Below, piece by piece: positions 9,987 to 21,671 of a stretch of 64,000 nucleotides of DNA. A program made the position numbers and the translations under genes. Where the stretch lies: the NCBI GenBank assembly GCA_021397845.1, contig CM038043.1, forward strand, positions 123,775,013-123,839,012, read 5' to 3'. Source of the DNA: Areca catechu (Eukaryota; Streptophyta; Magnoliopsida; Arecales; Arecaceae). The number at the start of each line of letters is the position of its first letter. Position 1 is the first letter of the stretch. The notes under the pieces were generated by a model. That model saw only the letters and a program-made list of their open reading frames with translations, was not told the DNA's origin and made no database searches.

Positions 9987-12212
9987 TGTTAGATGTATGC
10001 CCTGAAAGCCATGTAGCTTGACACATTTTAATTTTAGGGCATGAACTTTGTACTTAATTTTCCTTATTAATTAAAAGGGAATTAGTATCATTGATATTGT
10101 TGTGTCTATGAATCGTCCATGGAGTTAATGGACAATGACACATATTCTCAAGAGTTAAGAATCTGAGGTATATGTCTTTATAGTTTAACTCCTAAAGGCT
10201 CCCGATTATTGGAATATCACGAGGATGGTGATTGATCCATTAAAATCAGTGCACAGATCACTTCCCTTTCTGGGTAGATGAGTCTCTGACCTACAGTATG
10301 GTGACACTAGAGTGAGAGTGCAGGTAGTTGATAGAGATCAACGGTACTGAGCATGACCAAGTATAGGAAGTTATATGGATGACTACTCACTCGTTGATAA
10401 CTTCTTAATATTGTAGTTGTGTGAATAGTTTTTTGACCTAGAGTGTCTCAGCTACTCACAATAAGATTGCTGTAGTTTGACAACATAATCACATGGTTCC
10501 TATCTATATGAGACCTTGCGGTGTTCGTTGGCTGCAGTAATTTTATTGTTGAAGTAGGGTGTTCACTTGTAGGAATCAATCAGCCTTAGTAATAAGGTAT
10601 AATCCTATACAAGCTTAATGAGACTAAGTCCAGAAGTCTATGGCCATAGCAGGATAATAATAAAAAGGTGTTTTCATTAGTATCACAATTGGACTTAAGT
10701 TGATTAGGTTAAGCATATGACTGATGGGTTTGACGAGTATCCGTAACCAACATCATGTTGGAATTTTGATAAAGGAACCGAATACATGGTAACTACACCT
10801 AGGGGTTCCAATCTTATTCTGCTGGGTTGCCACTACATACTGCTAAGTGTCACTGGTAGATTATGAGAGCCCGTTAGGATCATTCTCGGATTGATGATCC
10901 TAATTAGGGTTGAGCTGAAATTGTTTCAGTCCATCGAAAGGAGTTTCGATGATGTATAATGGAGATTATAGCATATCTCATTACCAGACATGATAGGGCC
11001 TGAGGGGTCACACACATTAGGAGCTCAAGTAACCAATCAACAAATCAATTTGGACCTAATTGTAAGTGTTACAATTAATATTTGACATCATTGTAAATAT
11101 TACAATTAATTGATTATGGATTAATTATCAATTAATTTAAATTATATTTAATTTAATTGAGTTAGACTCAATTAATTAATCCTAATTAATTCGGGTCAAT
11201 GTTTGCTTCGAAATAGTTCGATCGGATTTAAAATCAGCTTCAGTTTGACTGTAAAATCACTTCATTTGGATCATGGCCTAGAGTCCAGTATGACTGGGAC
11301 TCTCTCTCCTTGTCTCCCCTTCCCTCCACATGCCTAAGTGGGCCTCAATTTATTTTGTGCGACAAAAGAAAAGAGGGGCGTGAATAGGTGGGCGCTAATA
11401 TGATTTGGCGTGAAGGAAATTAAGAGAGGGAAGAGTCCTTCTCTTACACTCCTCTTAATTTTCAACTGGTTGAAATTGAAACACCGATATTTTGTTTCAA
11501 TTAAAGGAGGAGACTTTTACCATGAAATAAATATAAAAGGGGAGAGAAAAGGGTGGCCGAATGGAATACTTCTCTTTTAGCATGAATTATTTTGGGCGTC
11601 ATCTCTCTTGGGCATCTTTTCTCCTAAAAGTCTCTCTCCTGGAATATGGTATTCTTCTCCCTTCTAGTTTATTTATTTCTTGAGATCTTCAAGAGTATTG
11701 AAAGGTCTTCTACATAAAAGAAAGAAGAGGGAAAAGGGTCCAAGGTCTTGCAGATCTAAGATTGCAAGACAGAAGCCAAAAGCCGGTCTGGATTCGGATT
11801 GGCATAGTTTTTAAAGCATATGATTTGCTAAAAGAGGAGAGGGTTGTAAGGATCTAGCATTCTGGTACCCTCTACGACTTGGTTGCGAGAGCTTCGTGTA
11901 GATACCAGCAAAGGCCTGGCGATTGCACGACTCCGACAGAATCCTGGCTTTTCAGTAGCGAATCTGCATGCTTTTCAGAGCAGGCCTAGATAGCGATCCA
12001 GGTAAGTATTTTATGTTTAAAATAATTTTTATTTCAGATCTAATATTTTTTTCATGTTATTCAGCATGTTAGGAATTTATGATAAATAAATTAGATTTAT
12101 TTATGTTTTTCATGATTAGATATAAAATCATTTTTATATCTGTTTCTGCTGGTCAGGCTTTGATGTCTGATTTTATGCAACATACTTTCATGTTCCCGAG
12201 AGAATTCCAATA
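9987..12212 (+). repeat. Copia C1 5' LTR
   Basis: It opens TGTTAGATGTATGCCCTGAAAGCC-like (the common Copia 'TGTATGCCCT...AAGCC' opening) and ends GAATTCCAATA, where CAACA is usual. It is 2226 bp, with a TATAAAAGG box at 11532. A PBS follows at once. C2 has an LTR of the same layout and length. Confidence 0.75.
11532..11540 (+). promoter_or_regulatory. TATA box, C1 LTR
   Basis: TATAAAAGG about 680 bp before the LTR end. Confidence 0.5.
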
Positions 12213-12213
12213 G

Positions 12214-12226
12214 TGGTATCAGAGCC
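12214..12226 (+). promoter_or_regulatory. C1 primer-binding site
   Basis: TGGTATCAGAGCC one base after the LTR end; complementary to the 3' end of initiator tRNA-Met. Confidence 0.8.
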
Positions 12227-13829
12227 ACGATTCTCTTTTTAACATGCATGCATGAGAATCAGATCTAAAAAATAATCAGATCATATAGATAATTATGATT
12301 GTTTTAGATCTATGTTGAACATGAGATTGTTCTAGCATAGAATTTTATTTTGAAAAATTATTTTCAAAATTAAAATCATAATTTTCAGATCTGAAATTAA
12401 ATTTAATAATCTAAAATTAAATTTAATAATCTAAAATTAAATTGATCAAAGGTTGCACAAAGTGACATAAGGTTGTCTTGCTATAGGGTTTACCCCCTAT
12501 AGTGCAAAGGTTGTCCTACTTTGATGTATACCGGTTTTGAAAAAAGATTTTCAAAAGGATTTTGATTGGTTTATGATTATTGATATTGATATATGCGATG
12601 CACCAATTTAGAGTTTAGATCTTAAATATGATTCATGATCATAAGCCATTAAAATCATGTACTTGAACTTAATTTTAAAAGTGATTTGATTTAGAAAATC
12701 AAATTAGGTGTATGAGGGTTTGGGTTGAACAAATTAGGTCTAAAGATTGGGCTGCATGATTAGGGCTTGATTAGATCAACTAGTAACCTTGATGTAATTT
12801 TGAGCAAGTGACTTAACCTAATCAGATGATGATTTGGCTTAGGTCAAGTGTGCTCAAAATTGATTTTAGATGTAGTCTGGTTAGATCGATTCATGATAGT
12901 GAATCGATAAGTTAAGACCTAATTTGGCTCAGTGATGAGCCTAGATCATTAGATGACCTAATTAAACTTTATCAGTTAATTGGTGTCTAAGGAAGGTTTC
13001 GATCATGGTTTGCTAATTGGGGCTAACTCTTTCTTAACCAACTAGTTTGGTTGAACGAGAGTATATTGGCAGAACCCTCTCATAGATCAAACTGACCTGG
13101 CCAATTTAGTTGATTAAGTTTTCAAAAGGGTCACTTTTGATTTGAGTTCACCCATGCTAACTATTTTTAGTCAGACATGAGATTGTGCTGACTGAATGTA
13201 ATTAGTCAGACATGAGATTGTTCTGATTTAATGTAATTGGTTAGTCATGATTTGGTTAATCAATTTAGAAGAGACCTAAACCTAAGCTCCCAATAAATAT
13301 TAAATCATAGGTCTTCCACCATTGTAGATGTGCGGGTGTCCTATTGGTGTTGATTATTCTCGGTTGGTTACAGTAGTCTAGTTGCATCGAGAAGACACAA
13401 CCACCTTATTAGGCATGAGATATTGCTAGGCACTGATGGGGTTGGGCCCAATAAACAGGCACATTGAGGGACTCAATGACCGTTTTGTCTAGCAGGAATG
13501 GTGGGTCTGACTTAACTAATGATTGGGCCAATAAACGGGTGCATTGAGGTTCCTTGATTTAGAGACAAAGAGCTATAATTTGTATTAGATACATTGGACA
13601 AGAGTTGGCCACTTATTGGTGTAGCGTGTTACCAATAACCGGATAGGGTGAGGTGCCGCACATCGATGGGACCGTAGCATCCACTAAAAACCTAGAGTCG
13701 CAGGGTTTCACATTTCCACGGAAAGTGTAAGAGATCCGAGAAAATAGGGGGAGTTCTAAAATTATTTCTTAAAGATCCAAGAATAATTTTTATGATTAAG
13801 TATAAAGCATCTAATTTAAATCTTCTACT
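12227..13829 (+). other. C1 leader, non-coding
   Basis: No open frame of note. It includes a 22-bp direct repeat (AATTTAATAATCTAAAATTA, around 12390-12440) and a 39-bp near-repeat containing TTAGTCAGACATGAGATTG (13160-13235). Confidence 0.6.
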
Positions 13830-14125
13830 CTTGCAGTTAACCATGTCTGCTTCAAAATTGTTTCGAGTTCTGAGAAGTTGGGCTATGTGCTTGACCAGAA
13901 ACCCCATGTCTTACTTGACCATCCAAATGCTCGTCAAACGACTGCATATGAGAAATAGATGGAAGATGATAATAGGGTTAAGTGTTATATGTTGGCTTCA
14001 ATGTCAAATGAATTGCAGAGCCAACATGAGGATATGCCAACTGCTAAATCGATTTTGATTCACCTACAAGAATTATATGGTAAACAAAGTAGGATTGCAT
14101 GCTTCGAAGTGTCGAAAAGAGAAGA
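13830..14125 (+). pseudogene. C1 gag remnant (Copia UBN2-type)
   Basis: The readable frame gives SEKLGYVLDQKPHVL, then DHPNARQTTAYEK, a stop, MEDDNRVKCYMLASMSNELQ, then SQHEDMPTAKSIL and HLQELYGKQSR. This is the standard Copia gag (UBN2) phrase around 'A-K-S-I/W...L-Q-E-L-Y-G'. It carries one in-frame TAG (in AAATAGATGG near 13958) and is cut at about 14125, where unrelated GC-rich Gypsy sequence begins. Zinc knuckle, protease and all later domains of C1 are absent. Confidence 0.75.
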
Positions 14126-14139
14126 AAGCTACTGCCGCT

Positions 14140-14670
14140 AGCCATGCTGCCGAGGTCACCGAGAAGGGAATGGCGGTGGCGATTCGTTAGGCTGAGCGTG
14201 CTGCGAACCTGGTGGCCATCGAAAGGAGCAAGGCGGAGGGCGCTCGAAGGGACGTCGCCGGCGTGGTGGCCACCTTCAAGGCTTCTCCTAAATACCTCAG
14301 AGACTTCAAGAAGGCGGCGACGGACTTCTTTGCTAAGGGGTTCGCCTATTGCCGCCAGCAGCTGCAGGGTATTCTATCTAAGGAGTGGTTGGCCGCGCTC
14401 TGGACTCCTGGAAAGAAGGCTTCCTCTGCAACGATGATGGTGGCGATAGGGCAGGAGGCCGCTCCGGCCGAGGCTAGCATCCTAGCGACCTCGGCGGTGC
14501 CCGGCCTCAAGAAGCCGACATCAACGGGGATTGCTGATCCGATCTCAGCGACTTCAATAGTTGAACCTACTCCTTCAGCGGAGGTCGTCCAGGGGCATGC
14601 CCAAGCGACGGAGGTGGAGGAGGGAGAGGTCTCAACCGGACAACGTCCGGAGAAGGAGCCGGCTGCTTAG
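14140..14670 (+). pseudogene. G1 antisense extra ORF, C-terminal part
   Basis: On plus, opposite to G1 pol, the frame reads AAEVTEKGMAVAIR, a stop, AERAANLVAIERSKAEGARR, VAGVVATFKASPKYLRDFKK, then an Ala/Glu-rich tail ending EKEPAA and TAG at 14668. It lines up with the tail of the G2 ORF (42480-42873): alanine- and charge-rich helix, a 'FLKGF..CR' motif (here FFAKGFAYCRQQ) and a low-complexity acidic end. The N-terminal domain is missing because the element is cut. No function is known for this ORF type. The shared position and motif make the call firm although overall similarity is modest. Confidence 0.65.
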
Positions 14671-15179
14671 GACATGATTCCTTTCCTTTTCTTCTTATAC
14701 TTGTATTTTCCCTTTGTCTCTTCTTTTTCTTAGCCGGGTCACTCGGCCTGTCGGGGCTCGGTAGATAGTGTAATCAACTCTTCCAGTAATGAAATACACT
14801 TTTGCCATCATGGTGTCTTCATCATCTGCAATGTGGAATGTCCTATCTCTCCCTTACCTTCCCTTTCTTTGCTACTTCTTTCTTTTCAGTGCAGGGAGGT
14901 CCGAGATGGGAGTCAGGAACTTCGATTGGCACGGACTCAGCGTTGAGCTTGAGGTCACGTCGTCGATGAATGTTGGTCTTGGACTCGGCTGCTTAGGGGC
15001 ATAATTTAGTGGTCGTCGTCTCGGAGCTAGGCTCGGTGGCGTCGACGGCTGAGGTCCCTGATATCGGAAGCCTGAGTCTTGAATCTTAGTGTCTCGGAGC
15101 CGGTTCCAAGGATGTTGATGTTTGAGAATTGTGATGCCGGAAATCTGAGTTTTGGGCCTTGGCATCCTGGAGTTGGGCT
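14671..15179. other. G1 spacer, unique part
   Basis: Non-coding stretch between the extra ORF and the minisatellite. No feature recognised. Confidence 0.5.
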
Positions 15180-16090
15180 CGGAGGCACTAAGTGCCTGGG
15201 GGCTTCCTAGGTCCTTTGCCGGGGAGCTGGGCTCGCCGGTGTCGGAGGGTCGTCCGGTCTTTGGTGCCGGAGGGTCATCCGGTCTTTGATGCCGGGGAGC
15301 TAGGCTCGTCGGTGCCTGGGGGCTTCCTAGGTCTTTGTCCAGAGCCCTCTTCTCTGGGCTTTGATGCCGGGAAGCTAGGCTCGCCGGTGCCTGGGGGCTT
15401 CCCAAGTGTTTGGTTAGCAACGATGCTGTCCAGCCCAAGGGACCGGAGCTCAAAGGGGCACCTCATGGCGAAGGAGGCTGAGCTCGACTCCTGACCATGG
15501 GGCCCGATCTCGAGGGGTCCGTCTTGGGTGGAAGCTCGTGCTTGGCTCCGGCCTAGGCATCCCGGGCTTACGGGAGTGGACCTGGCAGAGGACGGGGCCC
15601 AGCTCCGGTTGTCATCATGAGGACGGGCCTGAACATGTTGATGATGATGAGTTGCGTGGTTCCAAAGTGTCCTTGGCCGGAGGTCTGAGCTCCGATCTTG
15701 CGCAAGCGTCCTGGAGCTGGGCTCGAAGACGATGGGAGCTTGAGATGGTGCCTTGGAGTTGGGCTCGTAGGCGCAGCGATTGAGAGAATTCCCTTGGCCG
15801 GAGATCTGAGCTCCAATCTTGGGCTAGCGTATTGGAGCTGGGCTCGCCATTATCGGAGGTCGTCCGGTCTTTTGATGCCGGGGAGCTGGGCTCGCCGGTG
15901 CCGGAGGTCGTCCGGTCTTTTGATGCCGGGGAGCTGGGCTCGCCGGTGCCGGAGGTCATCCGATCTTTTGATGCCGGGGAGCTGGGCTCGCCGGTGCCGG
16001 AGGTCGTCCGATCTTTTGATGCCAGGGAGCTGGGCTCGTCGGTGCCTGGGGGCTTCCCAGGTCTTCATGCCAGAGTACTCTTCTCTGGGA
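15180..16090. repeat. G1 minisatellite between pol and the antisense ORF (48-bp unit)
   Basis: A 48-bp unit (TCGTCCGGTCTTTTGATGCC plus GGGGAGCTGGGCTCGCC plus GGTGCCGGAGG) repeats head to tail at about 15858-16030. Degenerate relatives cover 15200-15410, alternating with a longer variant containing GGTGCCTGGGGGCTTCC. Long frames read through the array on both strands are repeat artefacts. Confidence 0.85.
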
Positions 16091-16162
16091 TTTGGTGCCT
16101 GCAAGGCAGATAAATCGTGTTACGGAAAGAAATCTTTATTTTTCATGGAGGGAATACTTACA

Positions 16163-17993
16163 TTATTGATAGTATCTCCTCAAATTACAAACGTTCCAGG
16201 TTCGAGGGAACCTGGCGCCATCCAAGTCTTCTAAGTAGTAGGCCCCCTGCGACAGGGCCTCGACCACTTTGTAAGGGCCCTCCCAGTTCGATGAGAGTTT
16301 GCTGCTCTCTCGGGGCTGGGACACTTCTGCTCGGCGCAGCACTAGGTCGCCAGGTTAGAAAGCTTTCTGCCTCACCTGTGCGTTGTAGTACCGGGCGACC
16401 CGTTGCCGGTATCTGCCATCCAGAGCCGAGCTTTGTCTCTTGTTTCCTCGAGGAGGTCTAAGTTGAGGAGAAGGTGTGCCGAGTTCTGTGCTTCGTCATA
16501 CTGCTGTACGCGGAGCGTGGGTACACCGAGCTCAACTAGAATGATCGCTTCTGACTCGAAGACCAGGTTAAAAGGTGTTTCGCCCGTTGCCATCCTGGGC
16601 GTTGTGTGGTAGGCCCATAGGACGCTTGAAAGTTCTTCCGCCCATCTGCCCTTCGTTTGGTCCAGCTTGGTGCAGAGTCCTTGAAGAATGGTTCGGTTAG
16701 TGACCTCGGCTTCCCCATTCGTTGGGGATGGATGACCGAGGTGAACCAATGCTGGATCCCGTGCTCGGCGTAGAACCCCTCAAACTCTCGGTTGTCGAAT
16801 TGTCGTCCGTTGTCGGTGATGACGCCGTTGGAGAGTTCGAAATGGTAGATGACAGACTTCCCAAAGAACTGGCGGACATTGACCTCCGTGATCCGAGCTA
16901 GCGGCTCTGCTTCAACCCATTTGGTGAAGTAGTCGATCGCCACCAGCAGGAACTTTCGCTACCCTGGTGCTGTGGGGAACGGTCCCAGGATGTCCATCCC
17001 CCATTGCACGAAAGGCCAGGGAGATGACAGTTGGAAGATCGGCACAGCCGGCAGGCGCTGAATGTGGGAGTGGCGCTGGCACTTGTCACACTTTTTGATG
17101 AAGTCAGCGGCATCCTCCCTCATTGTTTCCCAGAAATACCCCTGGCGAAGGGCCTTGTATGCCAAGGTCCTCCCTCCTACATGATTTCCGCAGAGGCCTT
17201 CGTGTATCTCCTGGAGTACGAAGGCTGCCTTTGCTGGCCCGAGGCACTTCAGGAGAGGATAAGAATAGGATCGGCGATAAAGCTGGCCATCCATCAAGAT
17301 AAAGTGGGTGGCCTTCCTCCTGATGAGGCCAGCTTCCTTGCGGTCTTCCGGCAGTAGGCCATCTTGGATGTACCTGACATACTTGTCCATCCAGCTCGGC
17401 TCGGAGGCTACTTGCTGGACCTCCTCGGGGCTTTCGTAGCTCAGGCTCTCAAGATATTCGATGTATGCGCGCCCTAGGGATGAGTCTGGTAGGGTGGCGA
17501 GCCTTGACAGTGCTTCCGCACGAGCATTTTCTCCATGGGGAATGTGGGAAACGCGGAAGTAATGGAAGCCTATTGTGCTCGAGCGGACCCTCTCCAGGTA
17601 TTTCATCATCTGGGGATCTCGGGCCTCGTACTCTCTGGAGACTTGTCTGGCAACCAGCTGGGAGTCGGTGAAGACCTTGAGGTTCTGTACGCCCAACTCG
17701 TGGGACACCTTCAGGCCCGCGAGGAGCGCCTTGTACTCCGCTTGGTTGTTTGTGGCGGGGAACTTGAAGCGAAGCACACACTCCGTCACCACTCCGTCGA
17801 ACTTGGCGAGGATGAGGCCTGCTCCGCTCCCACATGAATTGGAGGCGCCGTCCATGTGGAGGATCCAGGGGTCCTCCAATGGACGGGCTCGGCTTGGCTC
17901 TCCGAGATCGTCCGCTCTGGTTCCTCGGGAAACCCTATGCATTCGACCATGAAGTCGACTAGGACTTGGGCCTTCTGCGATGACCTCGATCAA
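16163..17993 (-). pseudogene. G1 RNase H and integrase
   Basis: From 17993 down the minus frame shows an RNase H of the second (archaeal-like) type found in Tat elements: WILHMDGASN, TNNQAEYKALLAGL, VFTDSQLVA, then HGENARAEALSRLA. Next come the integrase zinc finger (HEGLCGNHVGG...CDKCQRH), the DDE core with D in MDILGPFP, D in ITDNGRQFD, and E in TNGEAEVTNRT, and a terminal region ending RYYQ then TAA at 16163-16165. An in-frame TAG lies at 16959-16961 just before KFLLVAIDYFTKW, and frameshifts occur near 16750 and 16370. The enzyme would integrate element cDNA; this copy cannot. Confidence 0.85.
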
Positions 17994-18144
17994 TATGCGA
18001 TGTTGTGCTCACTCAGCGTCAGGGACCATTTGGCTAACCTTCCGGAAGTCTCTGGATGGTTTAGCATGGTCCTCAGTGGCTGGTCAGTCACAACTACGAT
18101 GGGATGCGCTTGGAAATACGGCCTAAGGTGCTTAGCAGACATTA

Positions 18145-19350
18145 TTAGTGCAAAAATGAATTTTTCAGAGCGGGTATACCTGATCTCCGTATCATGGAGT
18201 ATTTTGCGATGTAGTACACCGGCTTTTGCGTTCCGTCCTGGTCTGTACAAACGAGGACCGAGTTGACGGCCCCCGGGGTGACCGCTAGGTAGAGCAGGAG
18301 CTCTTCTCCCTCTTCGGGTATGGACAATAGAGACGGGGAGGTTAGGAACAACCCCTTCAGCTCTTCAAAGGCTGTCCGGTATTCTTCAGTCCAGGTGAAG
18401 TCATTCATCTTGCACAGTGCCTTGAAGAAGGGGAGGCAGCGGTCAGCCGATCTCGAAATGAACCGTCTCAGGGCTGCGATCCTTCCCGTCAAGCACTGAA
18501 CTTGCTTCTTGGACGTAGGGTGCTCCATGTCCAGGATTGCTTGGACCTTCTCCGGATTCGCCTCGATGCCTCTCTGGGTGACCATGAAGTAGAGGAATTT
18601 CCCAGCCGCCACCCCGAAGGCGCACTTCGTCGGGTTGAGCTTCATCTGGTGCTTCCGAAGGTTGTGGAAGGCTTCAGCGAGGTCGGCAATGTGGTCCGAG
18701 CTCGGTTTGCTCATGACGAGCATATCATCCATGTACGCTTGCATGTTCCAGCCTATCTGGTCCTTGAAGACTTTGTTGACCAGGCGTTGGTACGTGGCCC
18801 CAGCATTCTTCAGGCCAAAGGGAATCATTCTGTAGCAGTATGTCCCATGGTCAGTGACGAAGGCGGTGTGCTCCTCGTCCTCCGGGTGCATCCAGATCTG
18901 ATTGTACCCAGAGAATGCTTCCATGAAGGAGAGTAGCCTGTGCCCCGGAGTGGCATCCACCAGCTGGTCTATCCTTGGCAGAGGGAAGCTATCCTTCGGG
19001 CATGCCTTGTTGAGATCGGTGTAGTCTACACAGATCCTCCACTTGCCGTTATTCTTCTTCACCATCACCACATTCGCCAGCCAGCTCGGGTATTGCACTT
19101 CTCGGATGAATCCGGCGGTGAGGAGTTTCTCAACTTCCTTGTTGATGGCCGCTTGCCCTTCTGGGGCAAAGCTTCTCTTCTTCTGTCGAACTGGCTTGCA
19201 CTTTGGATCAACATTAAGTCTGTGGATGATGACTTCAGGGGGAATACCTGGCATGTCAGCCGCTGTCCAGGCGAACACGTCCACGTTCGCCCTCAAGAAC
19301 TCTAGTAACAGGGTTTTCTCCTCCTCGGGTAGCTGAGCTCCGATCTGCAT
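18145..19350 (-). pseudogene. G1 reverse transcriptase
   Basis: A 401-codon minus frame holds the full Ty3/Gypsy RT: PGIPPEVIIHRLNVDP, KKRSFAPEGQ, EVQYPSWLANVVMVKK, WRICVDYTDLNKACPKDSFP, FSGYNQIWMHPED, YCYRMIPFGLKNAGATYQR, catalytic YMDDMLV, then the thumb and connection to RNase H (LLLYLAVTPGAVNSVLV). The RT core is open. The frame shifts near 18200, and the adjoining RNase H-like piece (EKFIFALIMSAKHLRPYF) is in another frame at 17990-18250. Confidence 0.9.
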
Positions 19351-19375
19351 GGTTTTCGCCTGGTCGGCTCCGAGC

Positions 19376-19888
19376 TAGTGGGAAAGCAGGTGCTCGGCCG
19401 GGCCTCCTCTGGGATCTTGGGCCCTCTGGTCGAGCTCGTCCGCCCTGGAATCCTCCTCGGGCACCTGGGCCCCGGGGAGGGTCTGGAAGCAGTGCTGCAC
19501 TAGCTGAGGCATACCCCTCATCTCCCCCACGCCGCAAGGGGTTGGGAATTGGACAAGCAGCCTCTTGATCGAGACGACAGCGTCGAGGAGGTTGAGCCCA
19601 GGTCGGCCCAAGATCATGTTGTAAGGCGAAGGAAGCCTGACAACCGTGAACGATCATGACGGTACTCTGTCGAGGCGGGGTCCTGGCAGTGACTAGGAGA
19701 GTGATCTCCCACTCTACTCTAGCGGAGTCTCTCGTAAAACCAACAAGGGGAGTATATACTGGCTTAAGCCGAGTAGGGGAGAGATTCATCCGGGAGAAAG
19801 CATCGTAAAAAAGTACATCCGTAGAGCTTCCACTATCTACCATGATGCGCTTTATAGGATGCTTTGCGATCGTCATCTCAACGACCAC
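19376..19888 (-). pseudogene. G1 protease
   Basis: MTIAKHPIKRIMVDSGSSTD contains the aspartic protease DSGSS motif, followed by VLFYDAFSRMNL. After a frameshift near 19650 the second part reads MILGRPGLNLLDAVVSIKRL, the ILGRPGLN element that closes retroviral-type protease folds. It sits between gag and RT as expected. Confidence 0.85.
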
Positions 19889-19899
19889 AGCATCATTAT

Positions 19900-21598
19900 T
19901 TACATTTTTCTCCCCGTTATCCCCTTCCTTATAAAGTTCTCAAAGTTCCCTGCCCCTCGGGTTCTCTTGGACGCGCGCTCTACTCTCCAAGAGATCATGC
20001 CCACCGACTTCTCGGTGGGGCGGTTGTCGATAGCTGGAGCTGGCAGGAGAGTAACGAGCGCCTGGGACTCTGGTTGAGGTATGCCCCCCATATATTTTTC
20101 GAGGTAGCCCCTCTTAATGAGCTCCTCAATTTCCCACTTGAGGTTGCAGCATTCCTCGGTGTCGTGCCCGTGGTCACGGTGGAAGCGGCAGTACTTCATC
20201 TTGTCATGGGTGAAGGTTGGCTTCAGCGACCGAGGATGCCTCAGATAAGTCTCGCCCTCAATCTACATGAGGATCTTCATTCTTGGAGCGAGAAGGGGAG
20301 TGAAGTTCCACTGAGGGACGGGAGCGTTCCTTGGCCTTGGCGCCGGTCGGGAGCTTTGAGCTGGCGATCCCGGCCTCCGTGCTTCAGGCTTCTCGGTGGG
20401 TGCCGGCCTCCTTAGTGGCTTCCCGTCAAGCTCCCGCCTCGTGCGATCCGCCTCCTTGGCACGGATGTACTTATGAGCCCGGAAGACCAGCTCGGTGTAG
20501 GTCTTCAGGGGCTTCTTATCGAGCGAGTAGGTCAGGTGGGAAGTCCTGAGCCCTCTCTTCAGAGCCAGCATCGCCACCGGCTCCTCCAGGCTATAGATCT
20601 CCAAGGTAGCAGCTTTGAAGCGGGCCACGTAGTATTGCAGCGGCTATGGTCTTGCTGCATGATAGAGAAGAGGCTATCTGCCTCGCGTGGCATCTTCTGG
20701 CAGGCATCGAAATGGGCCACAAACTTTTGCCCCAGTTGGGCAAAAGAACTGATACTTTCCGGCTCGAGGCGGGTGAACCACACTTGAGTAGCCTTCTGAA
20801 GCGTAGTAGGGAAGTCGATGCACAGAAGGGTATTAGTGGCCCCCTGGACCCTCATGAGGGCCTGGTAACTTTCCAGGTGGTCCAGGGGATTGGTGGTCCC
20901 ATCGTAAGGATCCACCTGCGGCATGCATAACCGACGAGGAATTGGTTCTATTTGAATCTCCTGGGAGAAAGGAGGGCGGCCGTCATAGCTCGCTGGCTCA
21001 CTAGTGGAGCCAGGCAAGTTGGCGAACCGGCGGGCAAACTCCTCCAACTTGCGGTCGTGCTCCTCCAGGCGCTTCTCCGCCATGCGCCTGATGGCCTCGT
21101 CTGTGGACCCCTCCACTGAGGGGGGTGGAGATGGTGATGCGGAGGCGTGGCGCCCATGGCGGGGAGCCTTGCCTTTCCGGTCTTAGCGGGGATTGGGTGC
21201 CCCCCGGCCAAGATGCGGTGAGCAACTTTCTTCTTCAGTGAAGCTGGCTCGCTGGCGCTTTCCTGGGGCTTGATGGGTACCTCGAGGGTCCGTAACTGCC
21301 CGCGGCTGTGAGGGCCTCCCGTGGAAGGAAGCAGGCTATCGCGGGGTGTCGCGGCATGGGCCGCGGGGGTCTTTGGCTGTTGGTGAGTGGCCAGGGACCG
21401 ATGCTGGTGCTGATGTTGGAGCTGGCATACCATCGCAATGAGAGTGTACATCTGCTGGGCGAGTGCGGTCAACTGGGTTTCCAGTGGGGGTGGCTAAACC
21501 GGGACAGGCACTTCCATCTCCGGTCCGTGCGGGTTCCCGTGAGAAGGGGATGCCTCCGCACGACCGGGAGAAGCTCCCCTTGCCCGGGTGGTCACCAT
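19900..21598 (-). pseudogene. G1 gag
   Basis: The likely start is ATG at 21598 (MVTTRARGASP), matching MVVTRGREAS in G2 and MVVTHIREAS in G3. After frameshifts the capsid part reads PQVDPYDGTTNPLDHLESYQ, FARRFANLP and VWFTRLEPESISSFAQLGQK. Then, in another frame, it continues LEIYSLEEPVAMLALKRGL, and ends with a zinc-knuckle-like CRFHRDHGHDTEECCNL. At least three frameshifts break it (near 21120, 20640 and 20260). Confidence 0.85.
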
Positions 21599-21651
21599 CC
21601 TCCCAATGGAATGGCCAAGCAGGACTTGAACTGGAGGAAGTGTCATTCTTC

Positions 21652-21669
21652 CCCTTCCTAGCATGCCAA
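21652..21669 (-). promoter_or_regulatory. G1 primer-binding site
   Basis: On minus: TTGGCATGCTAGGAAGGG, three bases after the LTR end. It lines up with TTGGCGCACCTGGTAGGG (G2) and TTGGCGCACCAGGAAGGG (G3). The primer tRNA is not initiator Met; I do not name it. Confidence 0.7.
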
Positions 21670-21671
21670 TC

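Noticed and set aside
17031..19336. Plus-strand frames opposite G1 and G2 pol
   Set aside because: Shadow frames of pol coding on the minus strand; no domains.
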